Source: an uncultured Croceitalea sp. (lineage in GTDB: Bacteria > Bacteroidota > Bacteroidia > Flavobacteriales > Flavobacteriaceae). Taken from it: a DNA stretch of 64,000 bases. The notes beneath the pieces were generated by a model. That model made no database searches, was not told where the DNA came from, and worked only from the letters and a program-made list of their open reading frames with translations. The stretch is taken from positions 62,001 to 126,000 of the forward strand of contig CANLWK010000002.1 in assembly GCA_947494805.1 (NCBI GenBank), written 5' to 3'. The translations under genes were made by a program, and so were the position numbers. Below are positions 11,024 through 18,526 of the stretch, one piece after another. The stretch's first letter is position 1, and each line of letters begins with the position of its first letter.

Positions 11024-11461
11024 TTAATCACGCTCTAATACATTTTTGACAAAAATGGTCAACTCACCAAGTTTTTTGGTGGTCTTACAAGCATTGTCGG
11101 CCATGACCGTTTTTTTTGACTTGGCAAATTGATAGATGATAGCGTTTTGCTTATCGATAGTTTTTCCATTACAACTATACTTGTCTCTCAAAATTATTGG
11201 TCTAGAGGCCTTTATGAGTTTTTCTAAGGACCGGAAATCCGTAGGGGACAAAGTGGATGATGTAGAACCATTGTTCTGGCCATTTTGAAATTCTTGAACG
11301 CTATAGGAGCTGTTGGTGAAGAATATGGCGTTTGTGGTTTTGTCGACCGAGTGCATGGTTATGGTCATTAATATGTCAAAATCTTTTTTTGTGACTTTTT
11401 GAGCAAAAAGGCCTTGAAGAATAAATAGATTGATAAGCAATATTTGAATTGAAAACTTCAT
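11024..11461 (-). CDS. Small secreted protein of unknown function, 145 aa
   Basis: I chose ATG 11461 because it gives a clean signal peptide (MKFSIQILLINLFILQGLFAQ, about 20 residues, cleavage after FAQ); a longer frame from 11509 would bury it. The mature protein of ~125 residues has two cysteines near its middle and end (KYSCNGK and ADNACKT) that could pair. No domain recognised. It lies downstream of the tetR gene in the same direction, 144 bp away, and a 20-bp palindrome at the end of tetR may control it. Confidence 0.7.
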   Translation of the reverse strand: MKFSIQILLINLFILQGLFAQKVTKKDFDILMTITMHSVDKTTNAIFFTNSSYSVQEFQNGQNNGSTSSTLSPTDFRSLEKLIKASRPIILRDKYSCNGKTIDKQNAIIYQFAKSKKTVMADNACKTTKKLGELTIFVKNVLERD

Positions 11462-11595
11462 AAGAGTATGTTTTGTTAAATGAAATTTCGTGAATTCTGA
11501 ATGGAGCAATCTTTAAATAGCTCTTTCACAAAAAACTGAAATCAACGAATGTTGAAATAATCATTCACTACCTAAAGATATCAAATAATATTGAT

Positions 11596-11615
11596 AAATG
11601 AATATTTATTCATTT
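11596..11615. promoter_or_regulatory. Near-perfect palindrome, candidate TetR operator
   Basis: AAATGAATATTTATTCATTT, arms matching 9 of 10. It overlaps the last codons of the tetR gene and lies 135 bp upstream of the secreted-protein gene. Its core TGAATATTTATTCA is almost identical to a second copy at the tetR start (12189-12202), which supports an operator role. Confidence 0.5.
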
Positions 11616-12187
11616 ATATTTTTACAGATCGCATCCCAACACATTGAATAAGATATATGCTTAATTTCTTCGTTAGATTCTATTACGGCCGTGGTTGCCT
11701 TAAAGGAGAGGTCTTTTAAAAAGCCAAGAATTAGTGAAACAATAAGATGATTGTTAATATTCTTGATTATACCCTGAGCTTTAGCTTTGTCCAGGGTAGT
11801 GTTAAGAAATACAATAGTATCTTCTTCCAGCTCTTTGTTTTCTGTTGATATGATTGAAGAAACCTCAAATTGTTCCATAAATATGGACTTGGCGTGGTTG
11901 GAAACATAATATTCAAAAGCGATTTCCCAGAGCCGGTAGAGTTGCGCATGTATCGGAAGGTGGTCTATTTTTCCCATCAATGTTCCAAGCCCTTCTGATT
12001 TTAAATGCGCATAAACTGCGTTTAACAGTTCGTTCTTGTTTTTAAAATAGAGATAAATGGTTCCGGTAGCGATATGAGCCTCTTTGGCAATCAAAGACAT
12101 CTTCAATCCAGAGATACCGACCTTGCTTGTCAAGTTAATGGTTGCTTGGTAGATGTTCGTAAGTTTTGCGTCTTCTTTAACTCTCAT
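11606..12187 (-). CDS. TetR/AcrR family transcriptional regulator
   Basis: 193 residues. The N-terminal helix-turn-helix spans about residues 10-55, with the family signature IYQATINLTSKVGISGLKM, AKEAHIATGTIYLYFKNK and NELLNAVY. The C-terminal ligand domain is divergent. No effector can be predicted. Palindromes of nearly the same sequence lie at both ends of the gene, one directly upstream of its start codon, consistent with autorepression. The neighbours it might control are the small secreted protein downstream or the BASS operon upstream; the evidence favours its own gene and the former. Confidence 0.88.
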   Translation of the reverse strand: MRVKEDAKLTNIYQATINLTSKVGISGLKMSLIAKEAHIATGTIYLYFKNKNELLNAVYAHLKSEGLGTLMGKIDHLPIHAQLYRLWEIAFEYYVSNHAKSIFMEQFEVSSIISTENKELEEDTIVFLNTTLDKAKAQGIIKNINNHLIVSLILGFLKDLSFKATTAVIESNEEIKHISYSMCWDAICKNINE

Positions 12188-12188
12188 G

Positions 12189-12202
12189 TGAATATTTGTT
12201 CA
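12189..12202. promoter_or_regulatory. TGAATATTTGTTCA palindrome at the tetR start
   Basis: It ends only 2 bp before the tetR start codon (12187) and repeats the core of the palindrome at 11599-11612 with one change. It is a likely autoregulatory operator for the TetR protein. Confidence 0.5.
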
Positions 12203-12587
12203 AATTTAGAACTGTTAATTTTTGTAAACATTATTGAAAGCTGGAGTTGGTAAAATTATGAAATTGAATTTCGGTATTTTCTATTTCAAAAAATCTATGA
12301 GATGCAAATAAAGTCATATAGATTTACAAAGTACTTAGATGACACATATTTGGGCTACTTTTTTCGTCATCCACTTTCCTCTTGCGGCAGCCATCGATTG
12401 AAATAATTATGGCACTTTCAACTATCATATGTATTGACCCGTTCTTGATACAGAAATAATATCATTATATACTTGTTGCAACTGATAAGTAGATTCATGC
12501 AAGTAAGAACGTCTACTCGAAACGTGTACAATATAATACTACAAACCCTGTCTAAACTGAAGCATTGCTTCAATAATATAAAGCCTG
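12203..12587. other. 385-bp gap without a gene
   Basis: AT-rich sequence between the tetR start and the BASS transporter stop. I see no coding frame on either strand and no clear terminator hairpin. It should hold the tetR promoter, but no confident TAnnTTTG element stands out. Confidence 0.5.
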
Positions 12588-13679
12588 CTAATCAGTTTTG
12601 TTAGTGGATTTCTTGTTCTTGCGCTGCCAGATCGTTGCCAATGATGATCCTGATATATTCATTAATGGACCAAAAACTGCCGGTGCCAGACCCATAGTGG
12701 CAAGTCTACCCATTTCTAAAGCTATTCCTGAAGCCAAGCCAGCATTTTGCATACCAACCTCAAAGGCCACCGTACGAGATGATTTTTCATCAAGCCCCAT
12801 TAACTTGCTGCCATAATACCCCAAAAGATATCCTGAAATGTTGTGGGCCAGTACAACGGCAATCAAAACAAGGCCTATGGATAACAGGGAATCTCTTCCT
12901 GATGCAGTAATAATTACAATAATTATGGCGATGGCTCCCATTGAAACCTTGGGCATGACCTTATCTAGCCATTTGAATTTGCCATGTGCAAAATGGTTGA
13001 AAATAAGACCTGCCAGTATCGGTAGAATCACAATTTTTATGATGCTCCAAAACATGGCCAAAAAATCAATGGGTACAAGTTCATTAGCTAACAGCCGCAT
13101 AAAAAATGGAGTCAAAAATGGGGATAGTAAGGTGGCGACCGCAGTCAGCGTTAGCGACAGGGCCAAATTCGCCCCAGAGATGTAAGCCATTACATTCGAA
13201 GCCAATCCGCTTGGGGAACAGCCCACTAGTATAATGCCCGCAGCGATTTCAGGTGGTAATCCTGATAATTTTGCCAATCCAAAACCGATGAACGGCATAA
13301 TGGTGAATTGAGCTACAAGGCCGATAAGTACTCCTTTGGGCATTTTGACAACGCCCACAAAATCCTTAATGCTTATAGAGGTTCCCATGCCAAACATAAT
13401 GATGATCAATAAGGGGACGATCAATCGATTCAATTTGAAAGAACCTATTTCCAGAAAATACTGGGGATAACACAAAGAAGCCACAACAACGGCAAAAATG
13501 AGTATAGTGAAAGAGAACCCTTTTAATCGCTCAAAAGCGGTAAAGGTTAGGGACAAGACCAAGAAAAAAAGAATTGCCAATAGCGCCACATACTCATAAA
13601 GTTGCAGTACCCACAATACTATTAAGACCAAGGCCATGATGACGCTTGCTATGGCCCCCATTTTACCGATTAGCTTCAT
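12588..13679 (-). CDS. BASS (bile acid:sodium symporter) family transporter
   Basis: 363 residues with about ten hydrophobic segments. The SBF-family core is visible: FGMGTSISIKDF, the conserved GCSPSGLASNVMAYISGAN cation-site region and SPFLTPFFM in the crossover segment. BASS proteins couple Na+ to uptake of organic acids including bile acids, keto acids and pantoate. It is the last gene of a leftward trio (TIM-barrel epimerase, RraA-like aldolase, BASS) with gaps of 27 and 25 bp, so co-transcribed. The trio diverges from the alginate PL7 gene across a GntR-type operator pair. Import of a sugar-derived acid related to alginate metabolism is my inference. Confidence 0.88.
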   Translation of the reverse strand: MKLIGKMGAIASVIMALVLIVLWVLQLYEYVALLAILFFLVLSLTFTAFERLKGFSFTILIFAVVVASLCYPQYFLEIGSFKLNRLIVPLLIIIMFGMGTSISIKDFVGVVKMPKGVLIGLVAQFTIMPFIGFGLAKLSGLPPEIAAGIILVGCSPSGLASNVMAYISGANLALSLTLTAVATLLSPFLTPFFMRLLANELVPIDFLAMFWSIIKIVILPILAGLIFNHFAHGKFKWLDKVMPKVSMGAIAIIIVIITASGRDSLLSIGLVLIAVVLAHNISGYLLGYYGSKLMGLDEKSSRTVAFEVGMQNAGLASGIALEMGRLATMGLAPAVFGPLMNISGSSLATIWQRKNKKSTNKTD

Positions 13680-13704
13680 TTTGATTTTTTCTTAAATATA
13701 GTTT

Positions 13705-14421
13705 TTAGATTTTGTTTTGTTTCCAAGTTTCAAATGCTTTTAAGGTCTGCGGGTCTGTAGGTGGATACAGTCCCAATATGGACTTTCCCTCATTGACCTT
13801 TTCCATCACATATGCTTCAAACAATGTCATCTGGATACATTGGTCGCTGACCTCTTCGGCCATATGTGCAGGTATTACCATGACCCCATCATCATCACCT
13901 ACGATAAAATCGCCCGGAAAAACGGCCACATCACCGCAACCAATGGGTTCATTTAAAGCAATGGCATGGTGCAATGTCAAATTGGTCGGTGCTGTCGGGC
14001 ATTTATGAAAAGAGGGAAAATCAAGTTCCCTGATTTCCGTAGAATCTCTAAAACCACCATCGGTTACGATTCCTGCAGCACCACGCTTCATCAAGCGTGT
14101 GGCAAGAATGGAACCTGCTGAAGCTGCCCTTGCATCTTTGCGGCTATCAATGACCAGTACATAGCCTTCAGGACATTCTTCAACCGCAATGCGTTGCAGG
14201 TGTTTGGGATCGCTGAATACAGTTATGGGGTTTAGGTCTTCACGAGCAGGTATGTATCGCAGGGTATAGGCTTGACCAACCATTGTTGGTTTTCCTAATT
14301 TGAGCGGCTTAACATCTTGAATGAACTGGTTTTTTAATCCCCTTTTAAAAAGACATGTGGCAATGGTGGCGGTACTTACGCCTTTAAGTTTTTCTTTTGT
14401 GGAAATTGTTCTTTGATTCAT
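13705..14421 (-). CDS. RraA-like / HMG aldolase family protein
   Basis: 238 residues of the RraA/DlpA fold. The family's metal and substrate segment GAAGIVTDGGFRD (Arg-Asp pair used by 4-hydroxy-4-methyl-2-oxoglutarate/4-carboxy-4-hydroxy-2-oxoadipate aldolases) is intact, as are GSILATRLMKRG, VAVFPGDFIVGDDDGVMVIP and the late helix. Members cleave 4-hydroxy-2-oxo acids to pyruvate, or decarboxylate oxaloacetate. It is the middle gene of the trio with the BASS transporter and the TIM-barrel protein. A keto-acid cleaving step for an imported or epimerised sugar acid is plausible but the substrate is not shown by sequence. Confidence 0.85.
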   Translation of the reverse strand: MNQRTISTKEKLKGVSTATIATCLFKRGLKNQFIQDVKPLKLGKPTMVGQAYTLRYIPAREDLNPITVFSDPKHLQRIAVEECPEGYVLVIDSRKDARAASAGSILATRLMKRGAAGIVTDGGFRDSTEIRELDFPSFHKCPTAPTNLTLHHAIALNEPIGCGDVAVFPGDFIVGDDDGVMVIPAHMAEEVSDQCIQMTLFEAYVMEKVNEGKSILGLYPPTDPQTLKAFETWKQNKI

Positions 14422-14448
14422 GGAGTTGCAATGTTAGCGCGGAATGGA

Positions 14449-15411
14449 TTATACGTTTTGCCAAGTCTCTTTTAAAAAGGTTAAATCTTTTTTCATCTTT
14501 AGAAAGACTTCTTTTTTTGGCATGGTTATTTGTGTTGCTCCATGTTCTGCCCCACCCAAATCGTATTCTAAGTGCAATGAAACAGGAACGTTGATTTTGT
14601 ATTTCTTAAGTAAGGTGAAGTAGTGTTTGAAATCTACCATCCCTTGACCCAGCGGAGTATTGATGGGTTTCCACTTTCCATCGACCTTTCCCCACTTAAA
14701 ATCTTTGATTACAAGTGATTTAATGAACGGTCGTATTTGCCGCAGACCCAACTCCCAACTACTGCCTCCCTCGACCACGGCATGCCTGATATCATATTGG
14801 CACCCCATGCTCTCATTATTGGTTACAGAAAGTATTGGCGGTAGATCCCAAATTGGAGCCCCCACGTGATTGCCTGCATGGTTTTGATAGCAACCGATAA
14901 GATTTAATTTTTTGTTTAGCAGTTCCAGCTTTTTGAATTGCTGCCCATAAATGGCCTGACTTTCAGCAATTGCGATGTCCTCAGGGTATTTAAGCCATCC
15001 CGTACGATAATGTGTAAACCCTTCTTTACTAGCGGTTTCTAAAACCGTAACCTGTTCCTTGTCATCATAATGAAGCACGTTGGTTGTTATTAGCGAAGGT
15101 TGCAAACCATTGGTTTTCATTGCGGTAACCGCTTTGGGCAAATCATCTTTTACCTGTTCGGGCAATACATGTCCCTTGGGTCTTACGGTTAGGTCAAGCC
15201 CGTCAAAACCCATTGCTATGGCTGCGTCAGACATATCATGGTAATCAAGAAATTGTAGGTGCTTTGAAAACAAGTGTACTTTTATCGGATCTGTCGCCTG
15301 AGGTGTGGTTTCTTGCAAGTGCTCAAAACTCATAAATGGGAGACTGCCCAATGCCATCGCGGATAATGATGTAAATTTCCTTCTCGAAATATTTGCAGAT
15401 TTGCTACCCAT
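14449..15411 (-). CDS. Sugar phosphate isomerase/epimerase-like TIM barrel, Tat-type signal
   Basis: 320 residues. The N-terminus has a twin-arginine-like signal (ISRRKFTSLSAMALGSLPF), so export folded to the periplasm is likely. The remainder is an AP_endonuc_2 (xylose-isomerase-like) barrel: MGFDGLDLTVRP near the start, CYQNHAGNHVG, QYDIRHAVVEGGSSW, VIKDFKWG, and SLHLEYDLGG near the end supply the usual Glu/Asp/His metal ligands. First gene of the leftward trio; its promoter region holds the TTGGTnnACCAA operator pair shared with the PL7 gene. Substrate unknown; an uronate-derived compound would fit the neighbourhood. Confidence 0.82.
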   Translation of the reverse strand: MGSKSANISRRKFTSLSAMALGSLPFMSFEHLQETTPQATDPIKVHLFSKHLQFLDYHDMSDAAIAMGFDGLDLTVRPKGHVLPEQVKDDLPKAVTAMKTNGLQPSLITTNVLHYDDKEQVTVLETASKEGFTHYRTGWLKYPEDIAIAESQAIYGQQFKKLELLNKKLNLIGCYQNHAGNHVGAPIWDLPPILSVTNNESMGCQYDIRHAVVEGGSSWELGLRQIRPFIKSLVIKDFKWGKVDGKWKPINTPLGQGMVDFKHYFTLLKKYKINVPVSLHLEYDLGGAEHGATQITMPKKEVFLKMKKDLTFLKETWQNV

Positions 15412-15446
15412 AGTTTAGACGATTTTCAGGTTTTTATGTTAAAAAT

Positions 15447-15476
15447 TTGGTAATACTACAAATATATTTATTTTTG
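15447..15476 (+). promoter_or_regulatory. Flavobacterial promoter of the tandem PL7 gene
   Basis: TTG at 15447-15449, a 19-bp spacer, then TATTTTTG at 15469-15476, matching the Bacteroidota consensus TTG-N17-23-TAnnTTTG. The -7 element overlaps the first operator repeat, so bound repressor would block polymerase. It leaves a leader of about 155 nt. Confidence 0.6.
15459..15466 (-). promoter_or_regulatory. Leftward -7 element for the epimerase/RraA/BASS operon
   Basis: On the minus strand this reads TATATTTG, a full match to TAnnTTTG, 48 bp before the epimerase start codon. A TTG lies 16 bp upstream, inside the operator pair. The operator pair would therefore cover the -33 region of this promoter while overlapping the -7 of the opposite one. 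Confidence 0.5.
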
Positions 15477-15498
15477 GTAAACCAAACTGGTAAACCAA
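15474..15498. promoter_or_regulatory. Two GntR/FadR-type operators, 13-bp spacing
   Basis: TTGGTAAACCAA (15474-15485, perfect palindrome) and CTGGTAAACCAA (15487-15498) start 13 bp apart. The same boxes recur before susC and gntR. They lie between divergent promoters and so may control both the PL7/kdgF side and the epimerase/RraA/BASS side. The likely binder is the FadR-type regulator at 27256-27963. Confidence 0.72.
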
Positions 15499-15639
15499 TT
15501 TATTGAACAGGTGTTTCACCTTATGATAGTACTTTGATACAGAATAGATTTCATGTCAAATTTTGAAAAGTCAAAGGCACTATCTAAGACATAAAGCTAA
15601 TATTGATAGTACGCCAATGGAAACCATCACAAGAACAAA

Positions 15640-17697
15640 ATGAACTTTAAAACAACTACGTCAATTTTTACCTATTGCATGCTAATCTTAGGTACTGTCA
15701 TACTACTGAAAGGTTGCGGGAACGGCACTAAAAAAAATAATATTGCGAAAGAGATTGCGAAATCTTCTAGCGAGACGAATGCAAATGACATTATACCATT
15801 TTTTAAGCATTGGAATTTAATCTTGGGAGACGGTTCAAATGTTGGTCAGGCGACCGATTATACAAACAAGGATTTCTTTTATACCACAAAAGATGAAGAA
15901 TCGAATTGGGTTGTATTTAAAACACCAAATGCCGGTAATACACATGGTACCTCAAATAATACTAGAACGGAACTCGCACAGTTAAAAAAATGGTCTCCTA
16001 TGACCGAGGCTAAAATGAGCGCTACTTTAAAGGTAATGAATGTTGCGACCACAGGCGACGCTCGTGTTGCTTCGACCTATTCGGTAGTTGTTGGTCAGAT
16101 TCACAGTGCAGATGGGCATGAAAATGAACCATTAAAAATATTTTACAAAAAGTTTCCGGGCCATACTAAAGGTTCTGTCTTTTGGAATTATGAAATCAAT
16201 ACCGCAGGTGATGATAATTCTAAGAGATGGGACTATTCCCATTCTATTTGGGGCTATGACTTTTCCGTTGTCGGAACAGGTGAAAATACGTACCCCTTGG
16301 AACCAAAGGATGGTATTGCGTTAGGTGAGGAATTCGGTTATGAAGTGGAAATTAAGGCTGGGATGATGTATTTGACATTTACCAGTGAAGGACATGAGAC
16401 CAAAACGTTTACAAAAAACCTTATTTCATCTGAATATGCAGAGCGCGCAAACATGCCCGTCCAGGTTGAAAATTTGTTTGTTCCCGTAGGTCAAGATGGT
16501 GTGGAACGTAAAAATGCATATGCCGATGAAGGGCTCTTTTTTAAGCTAGGATGTTACAATCAGACCAATGGTAAAGACCCTAAAGTAAACAAGGTATGGT
16601 GTTCAGGTGCAGAGACACATGGTGGTGATGTTCAAAAGCAATATGCAGATGGTAATTACGCTGAAGTTTGGTTTAAATCGGCCAACATCACTGTCAGTGA
16701 CAATGCCATATCCAATGCAGGTTATTTTCAGGCAAATGATGGATTAAGCAAGAAAACGGTTTATCCAAGTGAGGTACTGCCTTTTATGGAGAAATTTAAA
16801 ATATTGATGGGAGATGGAACCAAAGCCGATAACCTGGTGGGTTTAGAACATAAGGATTTTTTCTACACCGTAATTGATGGTACACGACGTTGGGTGGTCT
16901 ATAAAACACCAAATTCTGGTGTTACCTCAAAAAATTCGAGCAATACGAGAACAGAATTGCATGAAAAGCGAGATTGGACGCCAGAAGAGGGCGGCAATCT
17001 GACGGGAACCTGCAAAGTGATGCAAGTCTCTGTTTCTGGTGACGCTAGGGTCGCAGCGTCATATGCGACGGTAGTTGGTCAAATTCATAGTGGTGAAGGG
17101 CATGAAAATGAACCTTTAAAAATATTTTACAAGAAATTTCCGGGTCATACCAAAGGATCGGTCTTCTGGAATTACGAGATCAATACTGCAGGTGATGATA
17201 ATTCCGGCAGGTGGGATTATTCAACGGCGGTATGGGGATATGATATGTCTATTATAGGAACAAGCAAAGATGATTATCCGATTGAACCCGAAGATGGAAT
17301 AGAATTAGGAGAAGAATTCAGTTACGAAATAAATGTATATAAGGGCATCATGTACCTCACCTTTAAAAGTGACAATCACGAAACAAGGACATTCACTAAA
17401 AACCTTATTTCATCTGAATACACCAAAAAATCGGACCTACCGGCACAAGTGCGACAATTATTCGTGCCAATAGGGCAAGATGGAACTGAACGCCCCACTG
17501 CTTACAGTGGAGAGTTAAATTATTTTAAACAAGGTGCATACAACCAAACCAATGGAAAGAGCCCTGAAACGAATATGGTCTGGTGCGCAGGTGCAGCAAC
17601 TTATGGTGATGATATTGCCAAACAATATGAAAATGGATGTTTCACCGAAGTGTGGTTTAGGCAAGCATCGGTAGGTCCGGGTATACCACCAAAATAA
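15640..17697 (+). CDS. Alginate lyase lipoprotein with two tandem PL7 domains
   Basis: 685 residues. The lipobox LLKGC puts the lipid-bearing Cys at residue 26, so an outer-membrane lipoprotein. Two PL7 (alginate_lyase2) domains follow, about residues 50-350 and 375-680. Each has the three family motifs: NTRTEL (Arg109/Glu111 and Arg437/Glu439), QIH (Gln153-His155 and Gln481-His483), and the C-terminal FFKLGCYNQ / YFKQGAYNQ. Both active sites look intact. PL7 enzymes cleave alginate by beta-elimination. The halves are similar even at the DNA level (for example around 16130-16200 and 17100-17190), pointing to a fairly recent internal duplication. First gene after the operator-bearing promoter; kdgF follows 57 bp later. 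Confidence 0.9.
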   Translation: MNFKTTTSIFTYCMLILGTVILLKGCGNGTKKNNIAKEIAKSSSETNANDIIPFFKHWNLILGDGSNVGQATDYTNKDFFYTTKDEESNWVVFKTPNAGNTHGTSNNTRTELAQLKKWSPMTEAKMSATLKVMNVATTGDARVASTYSVVVGQIHSADGHENEPLKIFYKKFPGHTKGSVFWNYEINTAGDDNSKRWDYSHSIWGYDFSVVGTGENTYPLEPKDGIALGEEFGYEVEIKAGMMYLTFTSEGHETKTFTKNLISSEYAERANMPVQVENLFVPVGQDGVERKNAYADEGLFFKLGCYNQTNGKDPKVNKVWCSGAETHGGDVQKQYADGNYAEVWFKSANITVSDNAISNAGYFQANDGLSKKTVYPSEVLPFMEKFKILMGDGTKADNLVGLEHKDFFYTVIDGTRRWVVYKTPNSGVTSKNSSNTRTELHEKRDWTPEEGGNLTGTCKVMQVSVSGDARVAASYATVVGQIHSGEGHENEPLKIFYKKFPGHTKGSVFWNYEINTAGDDNSGRWDYSTAVWGYDMSIIGTSKDDYPIEPEDGIELGEEFSYEINVYKGIMYLTFKSDNHETRTFTKNLISSEYTKKSDLPAQVRQLFVPIGQDGTERPTAYSGELNYFKQGAYNQTNGKSPETNMVWCAGAATYGDDIAKQYENGCFTEVWFRQASVGPGIPPK

Positions 17698-17754
17698 ATC
17701 TAGGTAAAGCATCAAGGGTCATTTTTGAAAACGAATCCTAATCAACACTATGAT

Positions 17755-18111
17755 ATGAAAACATTTGGAGCTAGTAAAGAATTTATAAAAGGCGAAGATC
17801 TGGACTGGGAAGTGGTAGGTGAGGGCCTGAAAAGAAAAATAATGGGTTATGACGATAAAATTATGTTGGTCAAAGTTCATTTTGAAGTAGGTGCCGTTGG
17901 TCAAATGCACGAGCACTATCATTCTCAAGTCACCTATGTTGAGAGCGGTAGTTTTGATGTCACCATTGATGGAAAGACCCAGACCCTGACAGGAGGAGAT
18001 TCATTTTATATTCCACCGCATGCGATGCACGGTGCCGTTTGCACAAAAGCAGGAGTTTTAATAGACGTATTCAGCCCTATTAGAGAAGATTTTATGGTAA
18101 CCAAGCCTTGA
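17755..18111 (+). CDS. kdgF: KdgF-like cupin (unsaturated uronate to linear DEH)
   Basis: 118 residues from ATG 17755; a TTG at 17725 would add ten residues before the conserved part and is less likely. Single small cupin barrel with metal ligands visible as His52-x-His54...Gln58 (MHEHYHSQ) and a late His pair (PHAMHG, His89/His92). KdgF proteins open the ring of 4,5-unsaturated monouronates released by alginate or pectin lyases, giving the linear 4-deoxy-5-keto uronate that becomes DEH. Placement directly after an alginate lyase and ahead of SusCD matches that job. No signal peptide, so cytoplasmic. Confidence 0.85.
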   Translation: MKTFGASKEFIKGEDLDWEVVGEGLKRKIMGYDDKIMLVKVHFEVGAVGQMHEHYHSQVTYVESGSFDVTIDGKTQTLTGGDSFYIPPHAMHGAVCTKAGVLIDVFSPIREDFMVTKP

Positions 18112-18223
18112 AAGCAATACTTTCGTTTACACTTCTTAAATATTTATTAAACAAGATTGTTGATACCTTAAAAATTTTAACATATAAATCAAAATTTCAT
18201 TTTTTTTTAACTGTTGTATAACA

Positions 18224-18231
18224 TATATTTG
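18224..18231 (+). promoter_or_regulatory. -7 element upstream of susC
   Basis: TATATTTG, a full match to TAnnTTTG. No TTG lies at the expected 17-23 bp upstream. The first operator repeat begins 5 bp after its first base, the same geometry as at the PL7 and gntR promoters. Confidence 0.55.
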
Positions 18232-18266
18232 GTAATCCAAACTGGTAAACCAATTTGGTTGACCAA
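18229..18266. promoter_or_regulatory. Three GntR/FadR-type operators, 13-bp steps
   Basis: TTGGTAATCCAA (18229), CTGGTAAACCAA (18242) and TTGGTTGACCAA (18255) start exactly 13 bp apart. This is the densest of the three arrays in the locus and lies over the presumed transcription start of the susC leader. Confidence 0.72.
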
Positions 18267-18346
18267 AAAAACAAACAACTAAAGCTACTCATATGACAAA
18301 ATGTAAGGCATAAAAAAAGGATAGGTGCACGCCTATCCTTTTTAAA
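18238..18346 (+). ncRNA. Candidate short leader RNA ahead of susC
   Basis: A transcript starting about 7 bp after the TATATTTG element would run ~110 nt to the strong hairpin at 18312-18346. It would contain a seven-codon mini-frame (ATG 18293, MTKCKA, stop 18311-18313) immediately before the hairpin. susC starts 181 bp further on with no full-match -7 element between. Either this is an attenuated susC leader or a free-standing small RNA. A second small hairpin (TTACTTC/GAAGTAA, about 18352-18374) follows. Confidence 0.35.
18312..18346 (+). terminator. Strong hairpin terminator inside the susC leader
   Basis: An A-run plus GGATAGG, loop TGCACG, then CCTATCC followed by TTTTT. Because the stem is flanked by A and T runs it could act in both directions. 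Its position between the operator-bearing promoter and susC implies read-through control or a second promoter. Confidence 0.7.
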
Positions 18347-18526
18347 AAAGATTACTTCTTTCGGAGGGAAGTAAAATTCGACAAATACACATGAAATGCA
18401 AATTTGAAGAATTCAAAAGTACTAAAATTCCACGTAAAAATTTGCTCAAAAATGTGATCAACTAAACGTAATTAGAAGCATTCCTTAATTGTTGGGAAGG
18501 CAATCTGAACTTTTGAAATTAACTGA

